This document shows, piece after piece, positions 9,928 to 16,090 of a stretch of 21,506 nucleotides of DNA (the first letter of the stretch is position 1; the number at the start of each line of letters is the position of its first letter). This DNA is from a virus, in the IMG/VR virus record IMGVR_UViG_3300046683_000549, positions 1 to 21,506 of that record; one strand, 5' to 3'. Under the pieces are notes generated by a model. It was not told the DNA's origin, searched no databases, and was given only the letters and a program-made list of their open reading frames with translations. Made by a program: the position numbers and the translations under genes.

Positions 9928-10421
9928 GCGACCGCGTAGTACGCGAGCAACGCCTCGCACTGGAGCAACGCCTCGCCCACACCGAAGGCAAGCTCCGCGC
10001 AGTCGCGTTGCGTGCCTGGCCGGGCGCGGTCCGCAGTGACGCCTCGTTCACGTCGTACGTGCCCGAGACCCCAAGTCTTCTCACCCCCCTCGTCGCGTTC
10101 AACATTCCGGCAGGACGGTGGATCGCTCTCGGCTCCGTCACATTCATCCCGACACCCCCATACGCGGACTCCCAGTTCCAGATCTTCCTCTCGGTCGTCG
10201 ATGCCGTCACCGGGGCCTCCCCGACGAACCCCCTGTCCGACCTGCCCCCCTGCGACGTCACCTTCGCCGCCTCCGGCGCCTACCCCACCCCTTCTCAGAC
10301 GGGGACGATCATCGGCGATGTGGTGGCCGACGAGGCCGCGACGGTCACGCTGTCCAGCGTGAGCAACTCGGACACCCCCTACACTGCCAGCCTTGCCCGG
10401 TTGCGAATGATGCCAGTCTGA
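9924..10421 (+). CDS. Small minor tail/fibre protein with coiled N terminus
   Basis: The ATG at 9924 overlaps the stop of the hub gene (ATGA), implying translational coupling. The product has 165 residues. Residues 5-30 are charged and helical, with EQRLA twice six residues apart, and probably form a short trimerising coil. From about residue 38 the chain is beta-rich, with VAFNIPAGRWIALGSVTF early and YTASLARLRMMPV at the end, a layout like C1q/TNF-type fibre heads. It lies between the hub and two fibre genes, so a tail-tip accessory or receptor-binding role is likely. I do not recognise a named family. Confidence 0.6.
   Translation: MSDRVVREQRLALEQRLAHTEGKLRAVALRAWPGAVRSDASFTSYVPETPSLLTPLVAFNIPAGRWIALGSVTFIPTPPYADSQFQIFLSVVDAVTGASPTNPLSDLPPCDVTFAASGAYPTPSQTGTIIGDVVADEAATVTLSSVSNSDTPYTASLARLRMMPV
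9945..9976 (+). repeat. 14-base direct repeat in coiled-coil segment
   Basis: The 14-mer GAGCAACGCCTCGC occurs exactly at 9945-9958 and 9963-9976, 18 bases apart. It encodes EQRLA twice in the helical N terminus of the small tail protein. Perfect base identity suggests a recent local duplication. Confidence 0.8.
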
Positions 10422-10439
10422 GATGCAAGACTACTGACC

Positions 10440-11102
10440 ATGCTGTGCTCCGGGAACTTCTGTGGCTGCGGGATCGTCTCGGCGTCCCTCGCGGTCACCG
10501 GGTCCGGCGCCCTCGGCGACCCGTACAAGATCGAGTCGAACGCCTTCGCCGTCGTCACGTCCAGCACCCGTCCCGGGTCACCGTTCGTCTGGCAGCACAT
10601 CTTCGAGACTGACACCGGGTTCGTGCGGGTCTGGGATGGGACGTCGTGGCTGCTGGAGTCATGGACGAAGGCTCCGGTCTGCATCGTCCGCAACGCCGCC
10701 CCGCTCAGCATCCCGCACGCCACGGCGGCAGCCCTCTACACCTTCGACACCGAGGACAAGGATCTGTTCGGCTGGCACGCCCCGGGGGCGTCGAAGGTCA
10801 TCCCGAATATTCCGGGATGGGTCCACGTCTCCTTCTCAGCGTCCTGGCAGACGGCAGCCGACTACACCCGCACGATGGTCGGCATCCAGGTGAACGGCGC
10901 CATCCCCGCCCCCCGCCGCCGTTTCGATCTCGTCGACTCCGGTGGACCCGCCGCCGGGCCGGCCTACAGCGGCAGTGCTGGCTGGGTGCTCGTCAACGGC
11001 ACCACCGACTACATCGAGATGGAGCGGTACCACTCCAACGGCGCCTCGGCGGCCCGCACCCTCGAAGCCATCATGACTGTCGAATGGAAGGCGCCACCAT
11101 GA
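10440..11102 (+). CDS. Tail fibre protein: Cys docking segment plus C1q/TNF-like head
   Basis: This 220-residue protein starts 18 bases after the previous stop with no strong ribosome site. The N terminus begins MLC and then CGC, with Cys at 3, 8 and 10, followed by VTGSGALGDPY. The next gene has the same layout in its first 29 residues, so this looks like a shared attachment module. Residues 45-75 include TDTGFVRVWDGTSWLLES, a pattern seen near fibre heads. Residues about 78-220 read like a C1q/TNF-type jelly roll: AAALYTFDTEDKDLFGWH, then IPNIPGWVHVSFSASW, a VNGTTDYIEMER strand and a final MTVEWKAP. Such heads usually trimerise and bind receptors. Role inferred from sequence pattern and position. 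Confidence 0.68.
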   Translation: MLCSGNFCGCGIVSASLAVTGSGALGDPYKIESNAFAVVTSSTRPGSPFVWQHIFETDTGFVRVWDGTSWLLESWTKAPVCIVRNAAPLSIPHATAAALYTFDTEDKDLFGWHAPGASKVIPNIPGWVHVSFSASWQTAADYTRTMVGIQVNGAIPAPRRRFDLVDSGGPAAGPAYSGSAGWVLVNGTTDYIEMERYHSNGASAARTLEAIMTVEWKAPP

Positions 11103-12151
11103 TCTGCGAACAGTCGGGTTGTGGCTGCGCTCTGACAGTTGCCTCCGGGACAGTCACCGGCTCCGGCACCCCCGCCGACCCGTGGGTCCTCAACGTCGCC
11201 AACTCGCCATCGATCACCCAACTCCAGATCGACGTCGCCAACATCTTCGCCGCCCTTGACGCCCTCCCCGGCACCTACGTCGACGTCGCCGGTGACACGA
11301 TGACCGGCTCCCTGACGATCAACAACGATGGGTCCGCGCTCCGCATGATCCGGCCGGTCAACGACCGTCCGTTCATCGAGTTCTGGGATGGCACCAACAC
11401 GACGATATTCGGCTACATCGTCGGCGGGGCGTTCGGCATGGAGATCCGCAGCAGCGTCGGCGAGGTCAAGATAGAGCCTTTCGCCACCGAAAGGGCGCGC
11501 TTCTTCAGCAACGGCCTACTCGTCGGCAAGACGGCCACCAACATCGGGGTAGCCGGCGTCGAACTCCTGACGACCGGCCAGATACTCACCACGCACGCCA
11601 ACGTCACCTTCATCAACCAGATGAACAAGATCGGCGCGGGCGTCATCAGCGGCGCCCCGTACATCAGCTTCCAGCTTTCCGGTTCACAGATCGGCTCGAT
11701 CACCCGTAACGCGGCCACGTCCGCCATCCTCTACAACACGACGTCCGACGAGCGGATGAAGAACGTCATCGGCGACCTCGACCCGGAACTCTGCGAGTAC
11801 ATCCTCGGCATCGTCACCCCGATGATGTTCTCCTGGAAAGACGACGAAGGCAACACGCCGATCGCCGGCTACATCGCACAGCAGGTCGCCCGGGCCTGGC
11901 CGCAGTCGATCGAGTTGGGCTTCGTCTCCCCCGGCATCGGGGATGTCACGGACCGGACGTTCGACTCCGAAGGCAACGAGACGACACCAGAAGGCAAGTG
12001 GCGGCCGTGGATGATCGACAAGACGGTCATCATCCCAATCCTCCACGCCTCCCTGGTCCGCACCACCACGAAGCTCTCCTACCTGCGCGCCGAGTTCGAC
12101 GAGTTCAAGACCAGCGTCGAGGATCGGCTGGCCTCCCTCGAAGATGCCTGA
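11099..12151 (+). CDS. Tail fibre with C-terminal S74 intramolecular chaperone
   Basis: The start at 11099 overlaps the previous stop (ATGA). The open frame extends further left, but that part lies inside the preceding gene and is not used. The product has 350 residues. The N terminus has Cys at 3, 8 and 10 and VTGSGTPADPW, matching the previous protein without gaps. Residues 61-74 contain VAGDTMTGSLTI, a common fibre-shaft motif. Residues about 215-350 match the S74 chaperone: TSDERMKNVIGDLDP with Ser216 and Lys221 spaced like the catalytic Ser/Lys pair of endosialidase-type chaperones, then IAGYIAQQV and a C-terminal helix (TTKLSYLRAEFDEFKTSVED). In known members this domain drives trimer folding and then cuts itself off. 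The S74 call is strong; the receptor is unknown. Confidence 0.85.
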   Translation: MICEQSGCGCALTVASGTVTGSGTPADPWVLNVANSPSITQLQIDVANIFAALDALPGTYVDVAGDTMTGSLTINNDGSALRMIRPVNDRPFIEFWDGTNTTIFGYIVGGAFGMEIRSSVGEVKIEPFATERARFFSNGLLVGKTATNIGVAGVELLTTGQILTTHANVTFINQMNKIGAGVISGAPYISFQLSGSQIGSITRNAATSAILYNTTSDERMKNVIGDLDPELCEYILGIVTPMMFSWKDDEGNTPIAGYIAQQVARAWPQSIELGFVSPGIGDVTDRTFDSEGNETTPEGKWRPWMIDKTVIIPILHASLVRTTTKLSYLRAEFDEFKTSVEDRLASLEDA

Positions 12152-12929
12152 CATCTCGAATACGCTCATCTTCACGACGCGGGAATGGGCGTACATCTGC
12201 GCCCATGTCGGCTGGCAGCCGCCTGACCTCGCCCGGTTCGTGGCGACCTGCATCGGCGAATCCCAGCTTCACTCCGGCGCCTACCGCACCGCCCTCGACA
12301 ACCCGGTCATCCCGCTGACCGTCCCGAAGAACCGCGCCGGCCACGACTGGTCGATCGCGATGATGAACGACTTCTTCTTCCCGAAGGATGACCCGTTCAC
12401 CCGTTTCGACCCGATCACCGCCGCCCGTGACGCGCTCGGGATCTTCAAGCAGAACGGCCTCGCCCCGTGGGGCTGGTTCTCGAAGCGCAACGACGTCAAC
12501 ATGCACGTCGCCGACGTCAACGCCGAGATCGGGCCAGAGCCGTACGCCATCACCGCCTCCCCGTACTGGCGGATGAGGAAGGCGTCTATCAACACCTGGG
12601 ACATGCCGGTCCCCCCGGCCGACCTGTACGTCTCCGCGCTCCCCCCAGCCCCGTTGAAGTACGGGCAGGGCAACTTCCCGCCGAATCCGCAGGGCGTCGC
12701 CATCAACCAGCTTCAACGTGTCGCCCAGTCGATGAACCGGTGGCCCGGGACCCTCGACTACTACTACGGCGGCCGGGTGGCGGCGTTCGTGCAATCGATC
12801 CAAACCGACCTGTGGAAGTCCGGGCTGTGGGCGGGAGCACTCGACGGCAAGGTGTACTCGGTTGAACTACGCGCCGTGTGGGACGGTGTGCTATCAGCAT
12901 CCTTCGCCTTCAACCGGGGAGCGATCTAG
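12144..12929 (+). CDS. Lysozyme-like muralytic protein with C-terminal wall-binding-like domain
   Basis: The 261-residue product overlaps the fibre gene by 8 bases. Residues 28-48, with ARFVATCIGESQLHSGAYR, resemble the helix around the catalytic Glu of lysozyme/transglycosylase-like domains; Glu39 is the candidate acid. ITAARDALGIFKQNGLAPWG (about 91-110) resembles the segment in that fold where Ala-rich helices lead to a conserved PW. A segment between them (51-80) looks like an insertion. From about residue 192 the sequence resembles a degenerate PG_binding_1 unit (INQLQRVAQSMNRW, YYGGRVAAFVQSIQ, LDGKVYSVELRAVW). It could cleave peptidoglycan during lysis, or locally at the tail tip since it follows fibre genes. 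No signal peptide is seen. Lysozyme-like by motif, not by a full alignment. Confidence 0.62.
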   Translation: MPDISNTLIFTTREWAYICAHVGWQPPDLARFVATCIGESQLHSGAYRTALDNPVIPLTVPKNRAGHDWSIAMMNDFFFPKDDPFTRFDPITAARDALGIFKQNGLAPWGWFSKRNDVNMHVADVNAEIGPEPYAITASPYWRMRKASINTWDMPVPPADLYVSALPPAPLKYGQGNFPPNPQGVAINQLQRVAQSMNRWPGTLDYYYGGRVAAFVQSIQTDLWKSGLWAGALDGKVYSVELRAVWDGVLSASFAFNRGAI

Positions 12930-12938
12930 GCTGACAGC

Positions 12939-13970
12939 ATGAACTCCAGCCTCCAGGTCCCGTTCGGGTACTACACAAACCTGATCCCGTTGGGGGACCT
13001 GAACCGCTGGCTGCTCATCCACCACCACCCCGAGTACGTCCGCCGCCTCATCGCCTGGCTGGAATCGAAGGGCGGCTACGTCGGCGTCGGCGGGGGGTGG
13101 CGTTCCATCCAGCCCACCAAGCCGGGGGCGGCGCCGGAAGGGATGAGCTTCCATCAGAACCAGAAGTACGCGGACGGTTTCTACGGCGCCGTTGCCGTCG
13201 ACCTCGTCAAGAAGAACAAGGCAGTCGGAGGACGACACATCTCGCCGACGTGGGCGGACGTGCTCCCGCAGGGCAGCGCCGCAGCGAAGACATGGGGCCT
13301 TCACAACAATGTCGACGGTGAGCCGTGGCATATGCAGCCCATCGAGATCGACGGCTACACGTCATGGAGGAACAACGGCCGCCCCGCCCCCCGGGTCGGC
13401 TACTTCCTGCCCGTCGACACCCCGCCGCCCCCTCCGCCGCCGCCGCTCGGCCCGATCAATCTCCCCTCCGGCTCGCCGATCATCCGTAAGGGCGCCTCTG
13501 GTCCTGAGGTCACCGAGATCCAGAAGGCACTCCGCATCATCGCCGACGGCGAGTTCGGCTCACAGACCGAGTCGGCGCTGAAGGCGTGGCAGGCGAACGC
13601 CGGCCTCATGCCCGACGGCATCTACGGCCCGCAGACGGCGACAGCGCTGAAGGCGTTCATCGCCAAGCGGGGCCAGCCGGTCCCCGACCCGGGAACGAAC
13701 CCGGACATCCACCACCCAGAGATGGGAACCCCACCCGGCAGCCCGTCGTTCAAGCTGGGCGCGACGGACGCGTCGACCAAGATCGACGGCGCCGCCCCAG
13801 ACGGCCGGGTGTCCTGGCTCCAGGCTGTGATCGGTGTGGGTATCACCGGGACGTTCGACGCCTCAACAGATGGAGCGGTCAAATCGTTCCAGAAGAACTC
13901 CGCCCTCACCGTCGACGGCGTCTACGGCACGCAGACCGCCGCCGCCTTGGCGGACTACCGCGGTCGCTAA
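12939..13970 (+). CDS. Endolysin: M15-type peptidase with two peptidoglycan-binding repeats
   Basis: The product has 343 residues. The N-terminal domain (about 1-158) has the layout of M15 (VanY-like) zinc peptidases: S70-F-H72, then AVAVDL with Asp88, and EPWHMQ with His131, giving the likely His/Asp/His zinc ligands; Glu128 and Trp130 flank the last. The H-to-D spacing (16) is longer than in the classic SxHxxGxAxD motif, so a small insertion is present. A run of eight prolines (162-169) links to two PG_binding_1 domains. The first is at about 181-242 (SGPEVTEIQKAL, DGIYGPQTATALKAF) and the second at about 270-340 (VSWLQAVIGVGI, DGVYGTQTAAALADY). Such enzymes cut peptide stems of peptidoglycan. 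The ribosome site is weak. It is the best candidate for the main endolysin. Confidence 0.85.
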   Translation: MNSSLQVPFGYYTNLIPLGDLNRWLLIHHHPEYVRRLIAWLESKGGYVGVGGGWRSIQPTKPGAAPEGMSFHQNQKYADGFYGAVAVDLVKKNKAVGGRHISPTWADVLPQGSAAAKTWGLHNNVDGEPWHMQPIEIDGYTSWRNNGRPAPRVGYFLPVDTPPPPPPPPLGPINLPSGSPIIRKGASGPEVTEIQKALRIIADGEFGSQTESALKAWQANAGLMPDGIYGPQTATALKAFIAKRGQPVPDPGTNPDIHHPEMGTPPGSPSFKLGATDASTKIDGAAPDGRVSWLQAVIGVGITGTFDASTDGAVKSFQKNSALTVDGVYGTQTAAALADYRGR

Positions 13971-14121
13971 ATCGGAGTACGTCGCCTACGTTGATGGTAT
14001 GACCTAACCGACACAGCCCCAAACGGTGGAAGTACGGGGGACACGTCGACCACCGTGAAGAATGGCACCCCTTGGCGGGGGAAGTCAGGCTCCACACGGC
14101 ATTAGCGAGGACGGAACGTGG
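13971..14121 (+). promoter_or_regulatory. Longest non-coding gap; possible internal promoter and structured leader
   Basis: This is the only gap longer than about 40 bases if the next gene starts at 14122 (91 bases if it starts at 14062). It holds an extended -10-like element, TGGTATGAC at 13995-14003, but no good -35. Downstream, CGGTGG (14024-14029) can pair with CCACCG (14050-14055) around a 20-base loop. CCCC (14068-14071) can pair with GGGG (14077-14080) around TTGGC. I see no match to a known riboswitch and no T-rich terminator. Function is a guess based on position before the membrane-protein cassette. Confidence 0.25.
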
Positions 14122-14331
14122 GTGACGGAACAACCGGAACGCGGAACAACAGCGTGGGGCTGGGTCGTTCGCATCGGCTCATTCGGCATGTTCATCTACA
14201 TCGGGGTCTTCCGCGGGTCGACGGTGAACTTCGGGATCGCCTTCCTCGCGATCAGCGCAGCAGCCCTACCAATCAAGGAACTCGGGATCTTCCTGAAGTC
14301 CTGGAGGAACAAACAGGACGGGGGCCAGTGA
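14122..14331 (+). CDS. Small membrane protein, two predicted helices
   Basis: With the GTG at 14122 the product has 69 residues. Hydrophobic segments at about 13-30 (WVVRIGSFGMFIYIGVF) and 33-58 (TVNFGIAFLAISAAALPIKE) suggest two membrane passes with short charged ends (SWRNKQDGG). Purine-rich sequence (GAGGACGGA, 14107-14115) lies before the GTG. An in-frame ATG at 14062 would add 20 residues but overlaps a possible hairpin and lacks a ribosome site, so the shorter form is preferred. The gene opens a run of five small membrane genes after the endolysin, so it may be a holin partner or anti-holin. No family is recognised. Confidence 0.65.
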   Translation: MTEQPERGTTAWGWVVRIGSFGMFIYIGVFRGSTVNFGIAFLAISAAALPIKELGIFLKSWRNKQDGGQ

Positions 14332-14465
14332 CGGCCTACGTCTGGTTCGCCCTCGCCGCCGTCATCGCCGCTATCGCTTCGATCACGAACAACTGGACCG
14401 GTCCGATCGCGATGGTTGTCGTGTCGTTCTTCATCCCCGACGACGTCATGTGGGGTGAGCGGTGA
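14328..14465 (+). CDS. Very small membrane protein (45 aa)
   Basis: The GTG at 14328 overlaps the previous stop (GTGA), and the frame ends at 14465 inside the next start. The 45-residue product has a hydrophobic helix at about 3-20 (AYVWFALAAVIAAIASI), a short turn with NNWTGP, a second hydrophobic run (25-37) and an acidic end (PDDVMWGER). The tight overlaps on both sides support real translation despite the size. It is probably part of the lysis or membrane cassette; the exact role is unknown. Confidence 0.6.
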   Translation: MTAYVWFALAAVIAAIASITNNWTGPIAMVVVSFFIPDDVMWGER

Positions 14466-15064
14466 ACCGCATCCTGTTCACCGCGCTCGTCCTCGCGGGC
14501 GTCCTGATCGTCTGGTTCGTCGCCGGGCAACTCGCCGCGTCCCGCGCTCGGGAAGTCAAGGCGAAGGTTGCCGGCTGGGACGACTGGGACCTGGAGCGGC
14601 GCGCCGCCTGCCACAAGGAACTCATCCTCGACCTCATCGACGACGCCGCCCGCCGCTGGCAGGCGTTCATCACGTTCACCCTGTCGGTCATCATCATCGG
14701 CACCATGTCCCTCATCTCCCTCCAGGACAACACGAACGACATCTCCGCCATCGCCCTCAGGAACTGCAACACGGCCACCGAGTTCCGTGAACTCGTTGGG
14801 CAGCGCGTCACAGCCGAGATCCGCCAAGAGCAGCAGCACCGCGACGCCCTCGCTGATGCGATGGCGAACAGCACCAACCTGGAGTCCAGCCCCGGCTTTC
14901 GGAGTCTCAGCCCGGAGATCCAGTCGTTCGTTCGTGACCTCCACGCCGAGAGCACGGCTAGGAACCAGGCGCAACTCGCAGCGTATGACGAGGAGTTGGC
15001 CCGCCTGCGCTCCGAGGCCGACGCGGTGAGGACTTTCAACAACAACGTCGACTGTCCAGGGTGA
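14462..15064 (+). CDS. Membrane protein with two helices and long helical C-terminal domain
   Basis: The GTG at 14462 overlaps the previous stop (GTGA). The 200-residue product has a first membrane segment at about 4-22 (ILFTALVLAGVLIVWFVAG) and a charged stretch (28-62). A second segment lies at about 66-88 (RWQAFITFTLSVIIIGTMSL). A C-terminal part rich in E, R, Q and A follows (about 92-197; EIRQEQQHRDALADAM, AQLAAYDEELARLRSEA), which is likely coiled-coil. Cys appear at 50, near 104 and near the C terminus. Between endolysin and holin genes, a lysis-accessory or spanin-like role is possible, but no lipobox is seen. Function unassigned. Confidence 0.72.
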   Translation: MNRILFTALVLAGVLIVWFVAGQLAASRAREVKAKVAGWDDWDLERRAACHKELILDLIDDAARRWQAFITFTLSVIIIGTMSLISLQDNTNDISAIALRNCNTATEFRELVGQRVTAEIRQEQQHRDALADAMANSTNLESSPGFRSLSPEIQSFVRDLHAESTARNQAQLAAYDEELARLRSEADAVRTFNNNVDCPG

Positions 15065-15070
15065 TTGCAT

Positions 15071-15095
15071 CATCTCCCCTCCACGGGGGAAGATG
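15071..15095 (+). promoter_or_regulatory. Hairpin that can hide the holin ribosome site, with two nearby starts
   Basis: ATCT at 15072-15075 and CCCC at 15076-15079 can pair with GGGG at 15086-15089 and AGAT at 15091-15094, leaving one bulged A (15090) and a six-base loop. The Shine-Dalgarno GGGGGAAG (15085-15092) lies in the 3' arm. Two in-frame starts follow, GTG at 15095 and ATG at 15101. This layout could delay holin translation or set the ratio of two products. The pairing is visible in the sequence; regulation is inference. Confidence 0.45.
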
Positions 15096-15100
15096 TGGCG

Positions 15101-15505
15101 ATGGTACTCACCCTCCTGGCAGCCGTGACCCCAGTCGGCCCCGACGCCACCACTGACTCCGCCTTCAACCTCGACCCGTTCACGGTCACCTTGATCCTCG
15201 GGTCGTTGATCCCGCTGGTCAACGGCCTCGTGACGAAGTTGTCGACCTCGTCCGCGGTGAAGGCGATCATCACTCTCGTCCTGTCGGCCGTCGTCGGCAT
15301 CATCACCGTGTCCACCACGGATGGTGGCGGGGCGATCATCTCGCAGTCCACGTTGAAGTCGGCCGGTCTCGCCCTACTCGTCGCCATCGCGACGTACGCG
15401 GGGGTCTACAAGCCGCTCGCCCTCACGTCATCCCCTGTCACTCGCGTCGAGGACGGCGTTCTCGTCACCGAGCCGGGCAAGCTCGCCACGGTGGGCGTGA
15501 AGTGA
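15101..15505 (+). CDS. Holin, three predicted membrane helices
   Basis: The ATG at 15101 has GGGGGAAG eight bases upstream and gives 134 residues. An in-frame GTG at 15095 (two residues longer) and a TTG at 15065 directly after the upstream stop are alternatives. Predicted membrane helices lie at about 26-46 (PFTVTLILGSLIPLVNGLV), 53-72 (VKAIITLVLSAVVGIITVS) and 86-106 (KSAGLALLVAIATYAGVY), followed by a hydrophilic tail. The pattern IPLVNGLVTK, then AVKAIITLVLSAVVG, and later YAGVYKPL matches holins seen in actinobacterial phages. Holins form membrane lesions that release the endolysin. Position shortly after the endolysin supports the call. Confidence 0.8.
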   Translation: MVLTLLAAVTPVGPDATTDSAFNLDPFTVTLILGSLIPLVNGLVTKLSTSSAVKAIITLVLSAVVGIITVSTTDGGGAIISQSTLKSAGLALLVAIATYAGVYKPLALTSSPVTRVEDGVLVTEPGKLATVGVK

Positions 15506-15618
15506 TCCGCCACATCGCCGCCTTCGGTGCCGGGGTCACCTTGATCCTCGTCGGCGCCTGGTGCGCGATGGTCAAGTCCTGGTGCGCCAACTACGACCCC
15601 GAAGCCTTCTACGAGTAG
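15502..15618 (+). CDS. Tiny single-helix membrane protein (38 aa)
   Basis: The GTG at 15502 overlaps the holin stop (GTGA) and the frame ends at TAG 15616-15618. The 38-residue product has one hydrophobic segment at about 5-23 (IAAFGAGVTLILVGAWCAM), two Cys (21 and 28) and an acidic C terminus. The overlap with the holin and the AGGA overlapping its stop that serves the next gene both support it as a real gene. It could tune holin timing; this is a guess from position. Confidence 0.55.
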   Translation: MIRHIAAFGAGVTLILVGAWCAMVKSWCANYDPEAFYE

Positions 15619-15627
15619 GACCACTTC

Positions 15628-16089
15628 ATGAGCCACTTCCTCACCAACCGCGGCAAGCTGCTTATCGTCCAGGGCAAGTGGGACACCGCTGGCGCAACGG
15701 CCATCAAGATCGGCCTCCTCCAGGGTTCGGCGGTGCCAGCCGCCATCGACACCGCGGGGGAGATCGCCGACATCAACACGAACACCGACCTGTTCGCCCT
15801 GTCCGGCGTCACCGAGGTCACCGGCGGCACATACGCCCGGCTTTCGCTGTCGCGCACCAACGCCACCGAGGACGACGCCAACGACCGGGTGAACGCCGAC
15901 GCCTCCGACGTCGTGTTCAACTCGGGCACGAACGGCCAACAGACGTACGGCGGATGGTGGTACGACGCCACCACCGACACGAACGAGACGACCCGCCTCG
16001 TCTACGGCGTCTTCGCCTTCGCCTCCGCGATCACGTTCAACGGGTCCACCGTGACTGGCACCATTGCCGATCTGTGGCGGGCTTCCTGA
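15628..16089 (+). CDS. Small beta-rich phage structural protein
   Basis: The 153-residue product has AGGA at 15617-15620, seven bases before the ATG. It begins MSHFLTNRGKLLIVQGKW, then KIGLLQGS, and contains DANDRVNADASDVVFNS and a late YGVFAFASAITFNGS. This resembles a recurring family of small structural proteins that I associate with late genes of actinophages, with no enzyme motif. The chain is Thr/Asp/Asn-rich and almost free of Cys, as expected for a beta-sandwich virion protein. It may decorate the capsid or tail. The structural role is inferred. Confidence 0.68.
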   Translation: MSHFLTNRGKLLIVQGKWDTAGATAIKIGLLQGSAVPAAIDTAGEIADINTNTDLFALSGVTEVTGGTYARLSLSRTNATEDDANDRVNADASDVVFNSGTNGQQTYGGWWYDATTDTNETTRLVYGVFAFASAITFNGSTVTGTIADLWRAS

Positions 16090-16090
16090 C

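Noticed and set aside
10646-11098. Extended N terminus for the S74 fibre gene from an upstream ATG.
   Set aside because: It lies in a different frame inside the C1q-like gene; the ATG at 11099 gives an ATGA overlap and the shared Cys motif at residue 3.
13971-14121. Known riboswitch (c-di-AMP, c-di-GMP or cobalamin type) in the gap before the membrane cassette.
   Set aside because: The conserved core sequences of those classes are not present.
14118-14327. Open frame from GTG 14118 running into the 45-residue membrane gene.
   Set aside because: The first part is Arg/His-rich shadow sequence over the real membrane protein at 14122-14331; only the end from 14328 looks genuine.
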